A DNA stretch of 64,000 nt, from NCBI RefSeq assembly GCF_014842915.1, contig NZ_JACYXI010000007.1, positions 186,001-250,000 on the forward strand. Direction: 5' to 3'. A model generated the notes under the pieces. That model was not told the DNA's origin and ran no database searches. It saw only the letters and a list, made by a program, of their open reading frames with translations. Numbering within the stretch: the stretch's first letter is position 1; each line of letters opens with the position of its first letter. A program made the position numbers and the translations under genes. Below are positions 7,758-17,601 of this stretch, one piece after another. The DNA comes from Roseibium litorale. Lineage in GTDB: Bacteria > Pseudomonadota > Alphaproteobacteria > Rhizobiales > Stappiaceae.

Positions 7758-9563
7758 CTAGAACGTCACCATCACTGGGATCAGCCCACGGACGGAGTTG
7801 CCGGCAAAGACCTTGGCGCCGATGAGATCCTCGCGCCGGAGGTCCGCTTCCACCGCAATGCTCTGTTCCAGAAGCCCCGCCCGGAATGTGCCGGGCAGGA
7901 GACCATGACGCAGCCCCGGCGTCAGCAGCCGCCCCTTTGATGCGACAAACAAACTCGTGAAGCTGCCCTCGGTCAGGAAGCCAGCTTCGTTCTCAAAGAG
8001 AACTTCGTCACATCCAGTTTCCGACGCCATCTGCTGGCGGGTCTCGTCATAGAAGGCCCGGTTCGTGGTCTTGTGATAGAGAAAGACGTCATCGCTGCGG
8101 GTGCGCTGGGATGCAATCCGCACGTGCCAAACCTTGTTGCCACCGGCAGGCGCAAGCAGCGCAGCCGTAATGCCAAACACACCGTCTCTGCCAACGAGCA
8201 CACGAACCCGCAGCGGACCGGACCAGTTGTCCGCCAACCGCTTCAGCTCGGAGCAAAGTGCGTCCTGGTCGAACTCATAGGCAAAATAGCGCGCCGACGA
8301 CGCGAGCCGTTCCAGATGGCGTTCCAGGAGCAAGAAACCCTCATCCGGGGTCCAGGCCAAAGTTTCCAGCAGTTCAAAGGATTTTGTTTCCCGGCTAATG
8401 AAACTTAGTTTGAGTTTGCATTCGTCGTATTCCGGCCCGGCGCCAGAGTCGAAAACCACGCCGGATCCGGTGCCTGCAATGCACCTGCCGTCCTTGCGCA
8501 TATCCAGCGTCCGGATCGCCACGTTGAAGGCAAAGTCGCCTGAGGGTTCGATATGGCCGATGGACCCGGTGTAGACACCGCGCGGACTTGTCTCCAGCTG
8601 ATTGGCGATCAGCATGGCGCTCAGTTTCGGCGCGCCCGTGATCGATCCGCAGGGAAACAAGTTCTCGATGATGCGCGGGAAATCCGTCTCTGGCTCCAGC
8701 TCGGCCTCAACGGTCGAGGTCATCTGGTGAAGGCTCTGGTAACGCTCCACGTCGCAGAGCTTCGTCACTTGAACGCTGCCAGGCACTGAAATGCGCGACA
8801 GATCATTGCGCATCAGATCCACGATCATCGTGTTCTCGGCGCGCTGTTTCGGGTCGCTGGCCAGTTCCCGGGCGATGCGTGCGTCGTCCATCTCATCCAG
8901 CCCGCGCGGCGCGGTTCCTTTCATCGGCCTGGTGCGCAACCGCTTGCCTTCCCGTTCCAGAAACAGTTCCGGCGACAGGGACAGGACCGCCCGGTCCTCA
9001 AGATGCAAAAAGGCCGCGTGGGCAACCGGCTGGTTGCGCATCAGCCGCAGGAAAGCCGCTTCAGGAGAGCCTTCATGGCGAAGGCTTGCACGGATGGTCA
9101 GATTGACCTGAAATATATCACCCTTTGCGAGATGGTCACGAACCTTCGCAAAGGCACCGCCATACTGGTCGGAAGTCACGTCGAATTCCGGAGCGCCAAG
9201 ACCAGAGGCTCTGCCACCCGCGGCGGCGGCCAGCAGATCTTCCGCCTCGCTCAGGCTCAGTGTCTCCGGCGCCTCATAAACACCGAACCAACCGAGCAGA
9301 TCGCCCGTCCGCTGCCAGCGCTCGCGCAGCTTCGGCTCGAAGGCAAAGCCCAGCTCATAGGCAAGGAACCCCGCAAGGTGAGCACCCTGCCCCCTTGCTG
9401 CTTCAACCTGGTTCAGGAAATCTGGAACCTCGCCAAGCTCCCGGCAGGAAATCTCCCGCCTGGCCCCGCGAAACAGCAGCGCCTTTTTCTTCTGCAGCAG
9501 ATCAAGCAGTAAAACTGAGCCGGCAGGGAGCGGAGAATTCGGCAATGTCGGAAACTCGGGCAA
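7758..9563 (-). CDS. pabB: aminodeoxychorismate synthase component I fused to 4-amino-4-deoxychorismate lyase
   Basis: A 601-residue PabB-PabC fusion for p-aminobenzoate (folate) synthesis. The chorismate-binding domain (about 110-380) shows RTRPMKGTAPRG, RAENTMIVDLMRNDLSRI and FPCGSITGAPKLSAM. The C-terminal class IV aminotransferase-type lyase (about 390-601) contains the PLP lysine region YHKTTNRAFYDETR and ENEAGFLTEGSFTSLF. The longest frame starts at TTG 9563; no in-frame ATG lies nearby, so the start is uncertain. The glutamine amidotransferase PabA is not nearby. The TAG stop is regenerated by the TA duplication of the adjacent IS630 element plus its last C. Confidence 0.93.
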   Translation of the reverse strand: MPEFPTLPNSPLPAGSVLLLDLLQKKKALLFRGARREISCRELGEVPDFLNQVEAARGQGAHLAGFLAYELGFAFEPKLRERWQRTGDLLGWFGVYEAPETLSLSEAEDLLAAAAGGRASGLGAPEFDVTSDQYGGAFAKVRDHLAKGDIFQVNLTIRASLRHEGSPEAAFLRLMRNQPVAHAAFLHLEDRAVLSLSPELFLEREGKRLRTRPMKGTAPRGLDEMDDARIARELASDPKQRAENTMIVDLMRNDLSRISVPGSVQVTKLCDVERYQSLHQMTSTVEAELEPETDFPRIIENLFPCGSITGAPKLSAMLIANQLETSPRGVYTGSIGHIEPSGDFAFNVAIRTLDMRKDGRCIAGTGSGVVFDSGAGPEYDECKLKLSFISRETKSFELLETLAWTPDEGFLLLERHLERLASSARYFAYEFDQDALCSELKRLADNWSGPLRVRVLVGRDGVFGITAALLAPAGGNKVWHVRIASQRTRSDDVFLYHKTTNRAFYDETRQQMASETGCDEVLFENEAGFLTEGSFTSLFVASKGRLLTPGLRHGLLPGTFRAGLLEQSIAVEADLRREDLIGAKVFAGNSVRGLIPVMVTF

Positions 9564-9727
9564 GGGTCAAAGGCTGTCATGCCCGCAGGCTTGCAGCGCT
9601 CTTTGCATTCCATTGCCTCAGGGTCAAGACCATGCGGCAAAGCTTCCTCTGCCTGCCGCACGGAAATCTTCAAGGCCTTCCGTCAAGGCCGGAAAGCCCC
9701 GCTATACCAGTTGCAATCCTGCCGCGA

Positions 9728-10372
9728 TCAGAGGCTGCAGGACACGCCCGTGCCCCGGATACCGCAATAGCCGTTCGGGTTTTTCGCCAGGTATTGCTGA
9801 TGATAGTCTTCAGCGTAATAGAAGGTCTCGTCCGTGCGGATTTCCGTCGTGATCGACCGGGTGACACCGGCCTCACGTAAGGCCTGCTGATAGGCAGACT
9901 TCGATACTTCGACAGCCTCCAGATCCTCAGGCCCGGCATAGATGGCGGAGCGGTACTGTGTGCCTGTGTCATTGCCCTGGCGCATGCCTTGGGTCGGGTC
10001 ATGATTTTCCCAGAACACCTTCAACAGCGTTTCAAGCGTGATCTTTGCGGGATCATAGACAACCAGCACAATCTCCGTGTGGCCGGTCCTTCCGGTGCAG
10101 GTTTCATTGTAGGTCGGATTCGGGGTGTGGCCACCGGCATAGCCAACGGCCGTCACCCAGACGCCCGGCAGCTGCCAGAACAGGCGCTCAGCCCCCCAGA
10201 AACATCCCATGCCCACTTGCAGGGTTTTAAACCCTTCCGGGAAGGGCGGTACGATAGAGCGTCCGTTCACATAGTGGGGGGCGGAAGGAACGATGGCTTC
10301 GGCGCGCCCAGGCAGCGCCTCTTCCGGCGTTGGCAGAGAAAACTTCTTTGACAGCATGGTCATGAAAGACAT
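9728..10372 (-). CDS. msrA: peptide-methionine (S)-S-oxide reductase
   Basis: MsrA, 214 residues, reduces methionine-S-sulfoxide in oxidised proteins. The active-site motif [10 protein letters not shown] has its catalytic cysteine at residue 57. Family blocks [32 protein letters not shown] and [11 protein letters not shown] are intact. A C-terminal cysteine in GVSCSL and another in GYCGIRG could act as resolving residues. The N-terminal 45 residues ([13 protein letters not shown]...) match the longer form of the family. Cytoplasmic; single gene. Confidence 0.96.
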   Translation of the reverse strand: MSFMTMLSKKFSLPTPEEALPGRAEAIVPSAPHYVNGRSIVPPFPEGFKTLQVGMGCFWGAERLFWQLPGVWVTAVGYAGGHTPNPTYNETCTGRTGHTEIVLVVYDPAKITLETLLKVFWENHDPTQGMRQGNDTGTQYRSAIYAGPEDLEAVEVSKSAYQQALREAGVTRSITTEIRTDETFYYAEDYHQQYLAKNPNGYCGIRGTGVSCSL

Positions 10373-10573
10373 GATCGGTTCCTTGCGCTCACGCGGTCAG
10401 CTTCAACATCCGCCCCGCATGGACAGACACCGCGAGTTGCCAAGGTGGATGACCAAGATGGCTGGGCGGAGCAGACCGCAATGGATCAAGTTCCAAGATG
10501 GCGCTCAAACCGCGCGCCCGCAAGCCCCGCACACGCAGCCGTGTTTCAGACTTGAGAACCAAGTGGGGCCTGA

Positions 10574-10951
10574 TCAGAAGTAGCGTGGCTGGCGTGCCCG
10601 TCTGCGGCTTCCAAGCCAAAGCGTCGCAGACCCGGCAAGAAGAGCAACCAGCCAGAGCGGCCAGGACAAAACAGGCTCGACCGCAACATCCCACACTTCC
10701 GGATCGACGGAAGTGGTCACGCTTTCCTTTACCGTTTCGGGCCCTTGGACAGAGACACCCTCCCAGATCTGCCGTACGGACGTCACCACGACTTCCGACC
10801 GCGCGATCGATTTTGTTCCGTCAGACACCATCGCGACCAGTGCCATCGCGAAAAGAACGGTCCCCGCGAAGCGGAGCAAAAATTTGATCAACGCAATCAT
10901 ACCCGGCCACTCACTCAAACTCAGAACCGAATGGGACATATAAAAACACAA
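10574..10951 (-). CDS. small two-helix membrane protein
   Basis: A 125-residue protein with a transmembrane helix near residues 18-42 (MIALIKFLLRFAGTVLFAMALVAM), an extracytoplasmic loop (VWDVAVEPVLSWP) and a second helix (PLWLVALLAGSATLWLG) followed by RRRARQPRYF. The pattern matches a small alphaproteobacterial family that databases sometimes label PetM-like; the role is unknown. The start is uncertain: methionines at 1, 5 and 18 are in frame, and 18 directly precedes the first helix. Confidence 0.65.
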   Translation of the reverse strand: MCFYMSHSVLSLSEWPGMIALIKFLLRFAGTVLFAMALVAMVSDGTKSIARSEVVVTSVRQIWEGVSVQGPETVKESVTTSVDPEVWDVAVEPVLSWPLWLVALLAGSATLWLGSRRRARQPRYF

Positions 10952-11151
10952 CCAAGCAAAACACTCAGCCGTCCTTAAATGGTTCCGGCTGCGCGTTTTT
11001 TGCGGACATCATCCCAATGGAAAAACTCTAGCCAAAGAATTCCCTTACGGCAACTTCTTCTTTTCCGTTAGTTTTTGTGCATCCGGAGAAGCGCCTGCGC
11101 GCTCAACAATCCACAGGGATAGACAGGAAAATAAAAAACTTTAAAGGCAGC

Positions 11152-11179
11152 TTGCGCTTACGCGTTTCGTCAGTATATT
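11152..11179 (+). promoter_or_regulatory. probable sigma-70 promoter of tRNA-Ser
   Basis: TTGCGC (11152-11157) and TATATT (11174-11179) are separated by 16 bases, with the tRNA beginning 37 bases after the -10 box. Spacing and position fit a stable-RNA promoter. Confidence 0.55.
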
Positions 11180-11216
11180 GCGCGACTTGCAGGCGGCGCT
11201 TGACGCTGCTTCGAAC

Positions 11217-11306
<90 letters not shown>

Positions 11307-11658
11307 TTTTTCTTTTTGCGCGCCAGACTTTGGCTATTTGAGCGGATAGTTCTGGATTAGGACTTTGTCCTCGCTCCTCCTCTACAACTTTCACCATGCT
11401 CTAAGTACTCGGTTTGTGGCAGACGTTCCGCGGCGTTTCAACACTTCCGAGCTTGCGTGTCAGCCTGCACTTTCCGTTTCAATACACCGGCATGGATCCC
11501 GCCCAACTTATGCCAGATTTACCGGGTGCAAAGACAGCGCTCTGCAACGCTGCATAGGCTGCAGACGTTTGATATGATCAAGCCGGCCGCCTGGCGTTTG
11601 GCCGCCTTTGCAGCGATGGGGATGACAGGACCTGTAATACACGGGAGCGGGATTAGAA
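11307..11658. other. non-coding region after tRNA-Ser
   Basis: A T-rich stretch directly follows the tRNA (11306-11318) and may aid termination. Beyond that I see no gene, repeat or structured RNA in about 350 bases. The promoter of the following hydrolase gene is presumably here. Confidence 0.4.
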
Positions 11659-12819
11659 ATGTTGCCGTGCCGAGCACTGTCCCGCCGTGCCTTTTGCGGC
11701 ACCATTTTTACCGCAGGCCTTACGTCCTGTGTCCCCTTTGCAGAAATGAACAGCGGCTACGCCCCTACGCTCTGTGACACCCAACGCGCCTACCGGGGGC
11801 AGCCCAAGCTCGCGTCCCGTATTGCGCTTCCTCTCAAGCGGCACCCCTTGTCAGCGCCGCCGTTACCGGCTCCTGCCGCGAAGCGGCTGGACTCTGTTCT
11901 GGACGAGGCCATGCGACGCTCTGGCGCAAGCGCAATCAACGCTGCAGTGCGTGTTCCGGGCAAGGGCGTGTGGGAGAGCACAAGGCCTCGAAGCGCTCCT
12001 GCGATCGCCCAATGGGCAAGTGCAGGAAAGACGTTCACCGCCACAGCCATTCTCATGCTGGTGGACCGGGGCCAGATCTCACTCGACGATCCGGTATCGA
12101 TATGGATCGAAGACCTTCCGAACGGCAACGCAATCACCATCCGCCATCTGCTCAGTCACACGAGCGGCCTTTTCAGTGCGAATGAGGACCGCGCCTACAG
12201 ACAAGCCCCCCGCATTTTATCTTTGGCCGAGGAAATCAGCATACTGAAGCGTCACGGGGCAATGTTTTGTCCGGGCGAGAACTGGCGTTATTCGAACTCC
12301 AACTATTCTCTTCTGGGAGCAGTGCTTTCCCGCGTTGAGGGACCGCCCTACACACAGGTGATTTCGGAACGGATCCTGAAGCCGCTTCACCTCACCCGAA
12401 CCCGTGTTACCAGCGAAAGCGACACGCTTGATGACGTGGTTCCGCCCCAGGCGCCCGGGGCAGGCGAAATTGCGGCGGATCCCCGCAAGGCAGGACCAGC
12501 GGGCGGAATTGTTGGGCCGGCGTCCGAAATGCTGGTTTTCTGGCAAGCGCTGCTGGAAGCCCGCCTCATCTCTCCTGCGGCTTTGAGGACGGCCTTCCAG
12601 GACCTCTATCCGATGTTCGGTCAGCCTATGTACTATGGTCTCGGCGTGATGGCTTATCCCCTTCAGGACGGCCCGCTCCTCATCGGCCACAGCGGTGGAG
12701 GCGCGGGGCTCAAGACCGTGATCGTTTATGACACGACCCGCCAGGCCTTCGCAGCCGTCAGTGTGTCCGGACAGAAGGGCGCCGAGGCAACGGCGCTCGC
12801 CTTGCTCGAAACCTTGTGA
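11659..12819 (+). CDS. beta-lactamase-family (class C-like) serine hydrolase, putative lipoprotein
   Basis: A 386-residue member of the penicillin-binding-protein/class C beta-lactamase-like esterase family. The SxxK motif is SAGK near residue 121 (WASAGKTFTATAILML), the YxN motif is in YSNSNYSLLG, and the third motif is HSGGGAG. The N-terminus (SRRAFCGTIFTAGLTSC) has twin arginines and a lipobox-like LTSC, which suggests export and lipid anchoring. Such proteins may be esterases, D-aminopeptidases or peptidases; a true beta-lactamase cannot be claimed. It stands alone. Confidence 0.85.
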   Translation: MLPCRALSRRAFCGTIFTAGLTSCVPFAEMNSGYAPTLCDTQRAYRGQPKLASRIALPLKRHPLSAPPLPAPAAKRLDSVLDEAMRRSGASAINAAVRVPGKGVWESTRPRSAPAIAQWASAGKTFTATAILMLVDRGQISLDDPVSIWIEDLPNGNAITIRHLLSHTSGLFSANEDRAYRQAPRILSLAEEISILKRHGAMFCPGENWRYSNSNYSLLGAVLSRVEGPPYTQVISERILKPLHLTRTRVTSESDTLDDVVPPQAPGAGEIAADPRKAGPAGGIVGPASEMLVFWQALLEARLISPAALRTAFQDLYPMFGQPMYYGLGVMAYPLQDGPLLIGHSGGGAGLKTVIVYDTTRQAFAAVSVSGQKGAEATALALLETL

Positions 12820-12950
12820 CGACCGCAGCAGAACTAATGCTGCATAAGCAGTCAGAATCCCGGCTCTTTTAAGGTCTATTGCGTATTGCTCCGTCTACCC
12901 GCACGGGTTGATATGGCAGTGTTTGCAGTGCGAAATTTCAGGAGCGGACA

Positions 12951-13970
12951 ATGTCCAGCGAAATGAAAGCAGCCGTCGTGCGAGCCTTTGGCAAACCGCT
13001 CGACATCTCTTCAGTCAAACGCCCGAAGGCCACCAGGGGCAAGATCGTCGTCAAGATCGAAGCCTGCGGCGTCTGCCACACCGATCTTCACGCCGCAGAA
13101 GGGGACTGGCCGGTCAAGCCGGAACCTCCCTTCATTCCGGGCCATGAGGGCGTCGGTTTTGTCTGCGAGGTTGGTGAGGGCGTTACCAGCGTCAAGGAAG
13201 GCGACCGTGTCGGCGTTCCCTGGCTCCACACCGCCTGCGGCCATTGCCGCCACTGTGTGGGCGGCTGGGAAACGCTTTGCGCCGATCAGCAAAACACCGG
13301 TTACAGCGTCAATGGCGGGTTTGCCGAATATGTTCTGGCCGATCCGGACTATGTCGGCCATCTGCCGGACGGACTGGCGTTCTCACCGGCAGCTCCGATC
13401 TTGTGCGCGGGCGTAACTGTCTACAAGGGCCTGAAGGAAACCGATACCAAGCCGGGCGACACAGTCGTCATTGCAGGTGTTGGCGGTCTCGGTCACCTGG
13501 CAGTTCAATATGCCAAGGCCATGGGCCGGCATGTGGTCGCGGTTGACATCGCAGACAGCAAGCTGGAGCTGGCGAAGTCCCTCGGAGCGGATCTGACCAT
13601 CAATGCCGCGACAACAGACCCCGTGGCAGAACTGGCCAAGCTTGGCGGCGCCAATGGTGTCTTGGTGACGGCGGTTTCCCCCAAGTCCTTCTCCCAAGGC
13701 CACGCCATGCTGGGCCGTGGCGGCACCATGGCGCTTGTAGGCCTGCCGCCGGGAGACTTTCCGATGCCAATTTTCGACACGGTTCTGATGCGCAAGACAA
13801 TTCGCGGGTCGATCGTTGGTACGCGCAACGATCTGGTGGAAGCGCTGCAGTTCGCCGCCGAAGGCAAGGTCGCCTCGCATTACAGCGAAGACAGCCTCGA
13901 CAACATCAATGCCATCTTCGACAAGATGCGTAATGGGGCCATTGATGGCCGCGTTGTCATGACACTCTGA
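12951..13970 (+). CDS. adhP: zinc-dependent alcohol dehydrogenase
   Basis: A 339-residue NAD-dependent medium-chain alcohol dehydrogenase of the AdhP type. Catalytic zinc ligands are in [15 protein letters not shown] and PGHEGVGFV; the structural zinc loop is [15 protein letters not shown]. The Rossmann glycine motif is [17 protein letters not shown]. The family oxidises short-chain alcohols or reduces aldehydes in the cytoplasm. The start ATG 12951 follows AGGAGCGG. A strong terminator follows 20 bases downstream. Confidence 0.95.
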   Translation: MSSEMKAAVVRAFGKPLDISSVKRPKATRGKIVVKIEACGVCHTDLHAAEGDWPVKPEPPFIPGHEGVGFVCEVGEGVTSVKEGDRVGVPWLHTACGHCRHCVGGWETLCADQQNTGYSVNGGFAEYVLADPDYVGHLPDGLAFSPAAPILCAGVTVYKGLKETDTKPGDTVVIAGVGGLGHLAVQYAKAMGRHVVAVDIADSKLELAKSLGADLTINAATTDPVAELAKLGGANGVLVTAVSPKSFSQGHAMLGRGGTMALVGLPPGDFPMPIFDTVLMRKTIRGSIVGTRNDLVEALQFAAEGKVASHYSEDSLDNINAIFDKMRNGAIDGRVVMTL

Positions 13971-13990
13971 CGCCGCATCTCCAAACCCGG

Positions 13991-14023
13991 CTCCGGCCCC
14001 CGGCACAGGGGCCGGAGTTTTTT
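13991..14023 (+). terminator. Rho-independent terminator of adhP
   Basis: A perfect 10-base stem CTCCGGCCCC / GGGGCCGGAG with a 7-base loop, followed by six T residues. Confidence 0.92.
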
Positions 14024-14024
14024 G

Positions 14025-14543
14025 TCAGTCAATCAGGTTCACATCCGCCATCATGTCGGCGGCCGTTTCCTGGACAAATTCAGACAGAGCGGCAGGGCTG
14101 AGACCTTCGGGCAGACGCAAGTCGGCGGAAGCCTTGAACAGCATCTCGCCGGACATGGAGCCTGGAACCACTTCAGTTTCCAGGTGCTCGATGCTGACGC
14201 CATGCTCGCGCAGAACCCTTGTGATCCGGCGCAGAATGCCGGGATGATCCTGTGAAATCAGATCAAGATGCGCTGCAGCTCCCTTCGCGGGCTCCGGACG
14301 CGACTTATCCGACCTCAGGGTGATTGCGACACCGTCTTTAAGCAGCACGTCGAACTTCTGATGAAGATCGCCAATAGCCTCTTCCTCAATATCAACGCTG
14401 ACAATGCCCGCAAACTCGCCGCCGAGCCGGGCCATAGAGCTTTCAACCCAGTTGCCTCCCGCGTCCGCAATCGCCTCTGCGAGGCGTTCCACCAGTCCCG
14501 GACGGTCCTTGGCGATGACAGTAAACACCAGATGGCTGGGCAT
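14025..14543 (-). CDS. tandem ACT-domain regulator, GcvR-like
   Basis: A 172-residue protein with two ACT domains, at about 3-80 (HLVFTVIAKDRPGLVERLAEAI) and 92-165 (LISQDHPGILRRITRVLREHG). This is the architecture of glycine cleavage system regulator GcvR and related amino-acid-sensing proteins. The ligand is not evident. ATG 14543 has AGGAG at a good distance; an upstream extension of the frame lacks support. It converges on adhP, whose terminator overlaps its 3' edge. Confidence 0.88.
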   Translation of the reverse strand: MPSHLVFTVIAKDRPGLVERLAEAIADAGGNWVESSMARLGGEFAGIVSVDIEEEAIGDLHQKFDVLLKDGVAITLRSDKSRPEPAKGAAAHLDLISQDHPGILRRITRVLREHGVSIEHLETEVVPGSMSGEMLFKASADLRLPEGLSPAALSEFVQETAADMMADVNLID

Positions 14544-14771
14544 TTGAGGTCTCCTTAGCATGCCCGGGAGCAGGTTGCGGGTTTTCAGGCGCGCACCTTC
14601 CACGGATGAAAACAACCATACCCCGAGACCTTTGCGGTGCAAAATTGTGACGCTGGCAGCTCTTGCGCCGTCTGTCCTTGGCCGTTAAGAAGCGCCCCTC
14701 GTTCGTTTTCGCTCCGCACGTCCGGCCACGCGGCAGTTTTCCCGAGCTGCGTGCATCAGAAAGATTCGCCC

Positions 14772-16061
14772 ATGTCCCTCGCTTATGGTCTCGACTTCGG
14801 CACATCCAATACGGTGATGGCGCAGAGCCTTGGCCAGGGCAATTCCGCCACGCTCGCGTTCGGCAGCGAGCCGGACATCCTTAAGGGGATCGCAACGGTG
14901 CTGAGCTTTCTGGACGGCGGCGCATCCCGCGCACCGGAGCCGGAAGTCGGGCCCTGGGCCATCCGGCAGTTTATTGAGCACGCTGGCGACGTGCGTTTCA
15001 TCCAGTCTCTGAAGACATTCGTTGCCAGCCGCCAGTTCAAGGGAACCGGTGTCTTCGGCCGCCCGTTTGATTTCGAAGCGCTGATGGAGACGCTGATCTC
15101 CAAGGCCCTCGACCATCTGACTGTTCCGCTGAACCCGGATGGCGCACGGCTTGTCGTCGGGCGGCCGGTTATTTTTGCGGGCGGCGCGCCGGACGAAGTT
15201 CTGGCCATGGCCCGCTACCGGACAGCGCTGTCCCGGCTAGGCTTCGGAGAGATTCTCTTCGTCTATGAACCCGTAGCAGCGGCCTTTTCCTTCGCCCAGC
15301 GCCTGAAGAGTGATGCCACCGTGCTGGTCGCCGACTTTGGCGGCGGCACCACGGATTATTCCCTCATGCGTTTCTCTGTCGACGGAGGCCATGTCAATGC
15401 GACGCCGCTGGGCCGTGGCGGTGTTGGCATCGCCGGAGACACTTTCGACTACCGGATCATCGACAACGTGATCCTGCCGGAGCTTGGCAAGGGCAGCACC
15501 TATCGCAGCATGGGCAAACAGCTCGAGATGCCGCCAAACCTCTTTTCCAATTTCGCCCGCTGGCACCTCCTGTCGGTTTTCAAGACGTCCGACGACTACC
15601 GAGAGATGAAGAAGCTGCTGCGCTGGTGCGACGAGCCGGAGAAGATCGAACTGTTCATCGAACTGGTGGAAGAAGACCAGGGCTATCCACTCTACAAGAG
15701 CGTGTCCGATGCCAAGGCGCTTCTGTCCAGCGAAGACAGCGCGGAACTGCGCTTCGAACCGCTTGGCAAGGACTTCGCGGTGACGATAGCACGCGATGAT
15801 TTCGAGAGCTGGATTTCGGAAGACCTGAACCGGATGAATACGGCCCTTGATGCGACGCTCGCAGATGCCGGTCTCGCCGATGGGGATATTGATCAGGTGT
15901 TCCTGACAGGCGGGACGTCTTTCGTGCCGGCAGTCCGGCGCATGTTCGCCAGCCGCTTCGGGCAGGAAAAGCTGGCCAGCGGCGAAGAAATGTCCTCAAT
16001 CGCCACCGGCCTTGCCGTCATTGGCGCCCGCGAGGACGCTGCAGCCTGGGCCGTCGGCTGA
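14772..16061 (+). CDS. Hsp70-family ATPase, YegD-like
   Basis: A 429-residue actin/Hsp70-fold ATPase. Phosphate 1 motif GLDFGTSNTVMAQ is at the N-terminus, phosphate 2 is VLVADFGGGTTDYSLM, and the adenosine motif is VFLTGGTSFVPAVRRMF. The C-terminal substrate-binding domain of DnaK is missing, as in YegD-type proteins. The function is a presumed chaperone-like role without known client. ATG 14772 matches the family N-terminus MSLAYGLDFGTSN. Convergent with the PepSY protein gene. Confidence 0.9.
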   Translation: MSLAYGLDFGTSNTVMAQSLGQGNSATLAFGSEPDILKGIATVLSFLDGGASRAPEPEVGPWAIRQFIEHAGDVRFIQSLKTFVASRQFKGTGVFGRPFDFEALMETLISKALDHLTVPLNPDGARLVVGRPVIFAGGAPDEVLAMARYRTALSRLGFGEILFVYEPVAAAFSFAQRLKSDATVLVADFGGGTTDYSLMRFSVDGGHVNATPLGRGGVGIAGDTFDYRIIDNVILPELGKGSTYRSMGKQLEMPPNLFSNFARWHLLSVFKTSDDYREMKKLLRWCDEPEKIELFIELVEEDQGYPLYKSVSDAKALLSSEDSAELRFEPLGKDFAVTIARDDFESWISEDLNRMNTALDATLADAGLADGDIDQVFLTGGTSFVPAVRRMFASRFGQEKLASGEEMSSIATGLAVIGAREDAAAWAVG

Positions 16062-16088
16062 CCGCCCGGGCTTTCGCGCACCCCGCGA

Positions 16089-17522
16089 TCAGGCAAATAC
16101 CCGGCGCAGAACCGGTACTTTCGACAGGATCAGAAGATCCAGCGCAAGCACGGTGACAAGGGTCAGACCTGCCAGCGGGAAGGCCATGGATACGGCCAGC
16201 ATCAGCACCATCGCGCCACGCCAGTGAGGCCGGTTCTCCGGAACCTGAGGCGCAAAGAAGCGAGGCGCCGCCTTGCTGGGGCGGCGGGTCCACCACATCA
16301 GCACGCCGCTGATGCAAAGGAACTGGACGGACAGGCACACCAGCGTGTTCAGCGCCAGGTTCCAAAGTCCCGTAAGGCCCATGTGCAGCGGAATACTGAC
16401 AGCCATGGTCTTGCCCGCCAGCGAATAATCCGCAAAGCCCACATTGGCCAGAACACGGCCCGTATAGCGGTCCACGTGCACCGTCCGGTCGGAGAACGGA
16501 TCTTCCGCATCCGCGCTCATTGTGTCCTGATTGATCGTCCAGACCCCAGTTTCCCCCTTCGGATAAGCAACCCGGTAGCGGGCGTTGAAACCTGCGGCCT
16601 TTGCCAGACTGGAAACGCTATCGATATCGACCGGCGTGCCCGGCGCAATGCCAACCACGCCTGCCTGGGACCCGGAAGCCGGCATCAGGGTCTGCTCCAA
16701 AGCCCAAGGCACATCAGACATCGCACCATGGTTCATCGAGGCGTGGGTTTCGTCAGACAGGGGGACATTGTCCCACTTTTCCGCTGGAAACGTGTTCCAA
16801 GCCTGAACAAGCTTGGTGCCCCATACCCCTGTCCAGGACATGCCGGAAAGAAGAAATAGCAGCAGGAAGAACGAAACCCAGATACCGATGACGGTGTGAA
16901 GCGACTTGAGGAAGGCCCGTCCGGACTGGCCAAAGGCGGGGACGAGGCAATCCCTGAGGCGCTGGCCGCGCGGCCACCAGAGATAGACACCGGAAATCAG
17001 CATCACGATGCCAAGTCCCGCTGCAATCTCAAGAATCCGGTCTCCCGGTGTGCCAAGCAGCAGATCGCTATGGATGTTATCCGCAAAATCATACCAGCCA
17101 TTGCGGCGGACCCAGGTCTCGACGACCCCGCCGGTATAGGGATCAATGGCCACCATGGTCTGAACCCCATCAGGAGCCTTCACCCGGAAGACTGCGACAC
17201 GATCAACGGCCTTCGGACTAAGCCATTCGACGACGGTGCCGCCGGGGATCGCCTCTGCTGCCAGTTCAGCCTGCCGCGAGACGGCCATTGCGGAAACGCT
17301 TGCCGGAACCGGCACGGTGATGTTCTCACCATCGCGTCCGTCAAAATAGCCGATGTACATCATCATCATGCCGGTCACGGAGAGGATCAGCAGGAACGGG
17401 ATGATGAAAAGGCCTGCATAGAAATGCCAGCGCCAGGCCGCGAGATAGAAGCGGCGGTCATAAACGGCAGGTTTGCCGGTTGCGGCGGACGCCGCATCGA
17501 ACGGAAGACTGTTATCTGTCAT
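16089..17522 (-). CDS. PepSY-associated TM helix domain membrane protein
   Basis: A 477-residue inner-membrane protein of the PepSY_TM family. Transmembrane segments include HFYAGLFIIPFLLILSVTGM (about 33-55), GLGIVMLISGVYLWW, WVSFFLLLFLLSGMSW, LVCLSVQFLCISGVLMWW and a C-terminal pair ending in VLALDLLIL. Large periplasmic PepSY segments lie between. Members are often linked to siderophore or metal uptake and may act in reduction, but this is not proven. The start at ATG 17522 (MTDNSLPFDAAS) is preferred over one 18 bases upstream. A DUF2946 protein lies upstream on the same strand. Confidence 0.88.
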   Translation of the reverse strand: MTDNSLPFDAASAATGKPAVYDRRFYLAAWRWHFYAGLFIIPFLLILSVTGMMMMYIGYFDGRDGENITVPVPASVSAMAVSRQAELAAEAIPGGTVVEWLSPKAVDRVAVFRVKAPDGVQTMVAIDPYTGGVVETWVRRNGWYDFADNIHSDLLLGTPGDRILEIAAGLGIVMLISGVYLWWPRGQRLRDCLVPAFGQSGRAFLKSLHTVIGIWVSFFLLLFLLSGMSWTGVWGTKLVQAWNTFPAEKWDNVPLSDETHASMNHGAMSDVPWALEQTLMPASGSQAGVVGIAPGTPVDIDSVSSLAKAAGFNARYRVAYPKGETGVWTINQDTMSADAEDPFSDRTVHVDRYTGRVLANVGFADYSLAGKTMAVSIPLHMGLTGLWNLALNTLVCLSVQFLCISGVLMWWTRRPSKAAPRFFAPQVPENRPHWRGAMVLMLAVSMAFPLAGLTLVTVLALDLLILSKVPVLRRVFA

Positions 17523-17601
17523 GAGATACCCTAAGCGCACAGGTCCGGCCGATGGCCGCCTGCGAGCGCGCGCGTTGAATTTTCGGAAAAAGCTTAGGTG
17601 G

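Larger units (their letters stand above)
6712..7758 (+). mobile_element. IS630-family insertion sequence, complete
   Basis: The element is 1047 bp. Its ends are inverted, GAGCGTTTC (6712-6720) and GAAACGCTC (7750-7758), with weaker matching for about nine more bases. It is flanked on both sides by the TA dinucleotide (6710-6711 and 7759-7760) expected of IS630/Tc1-mariner transposition. The pre-insertion site reads CTAG, the preferred IS630 target. It carries orfA and orfB joined through an A8 run. No decay is apparent at the ends, so it may still be mobile. Confidence 0.93.
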
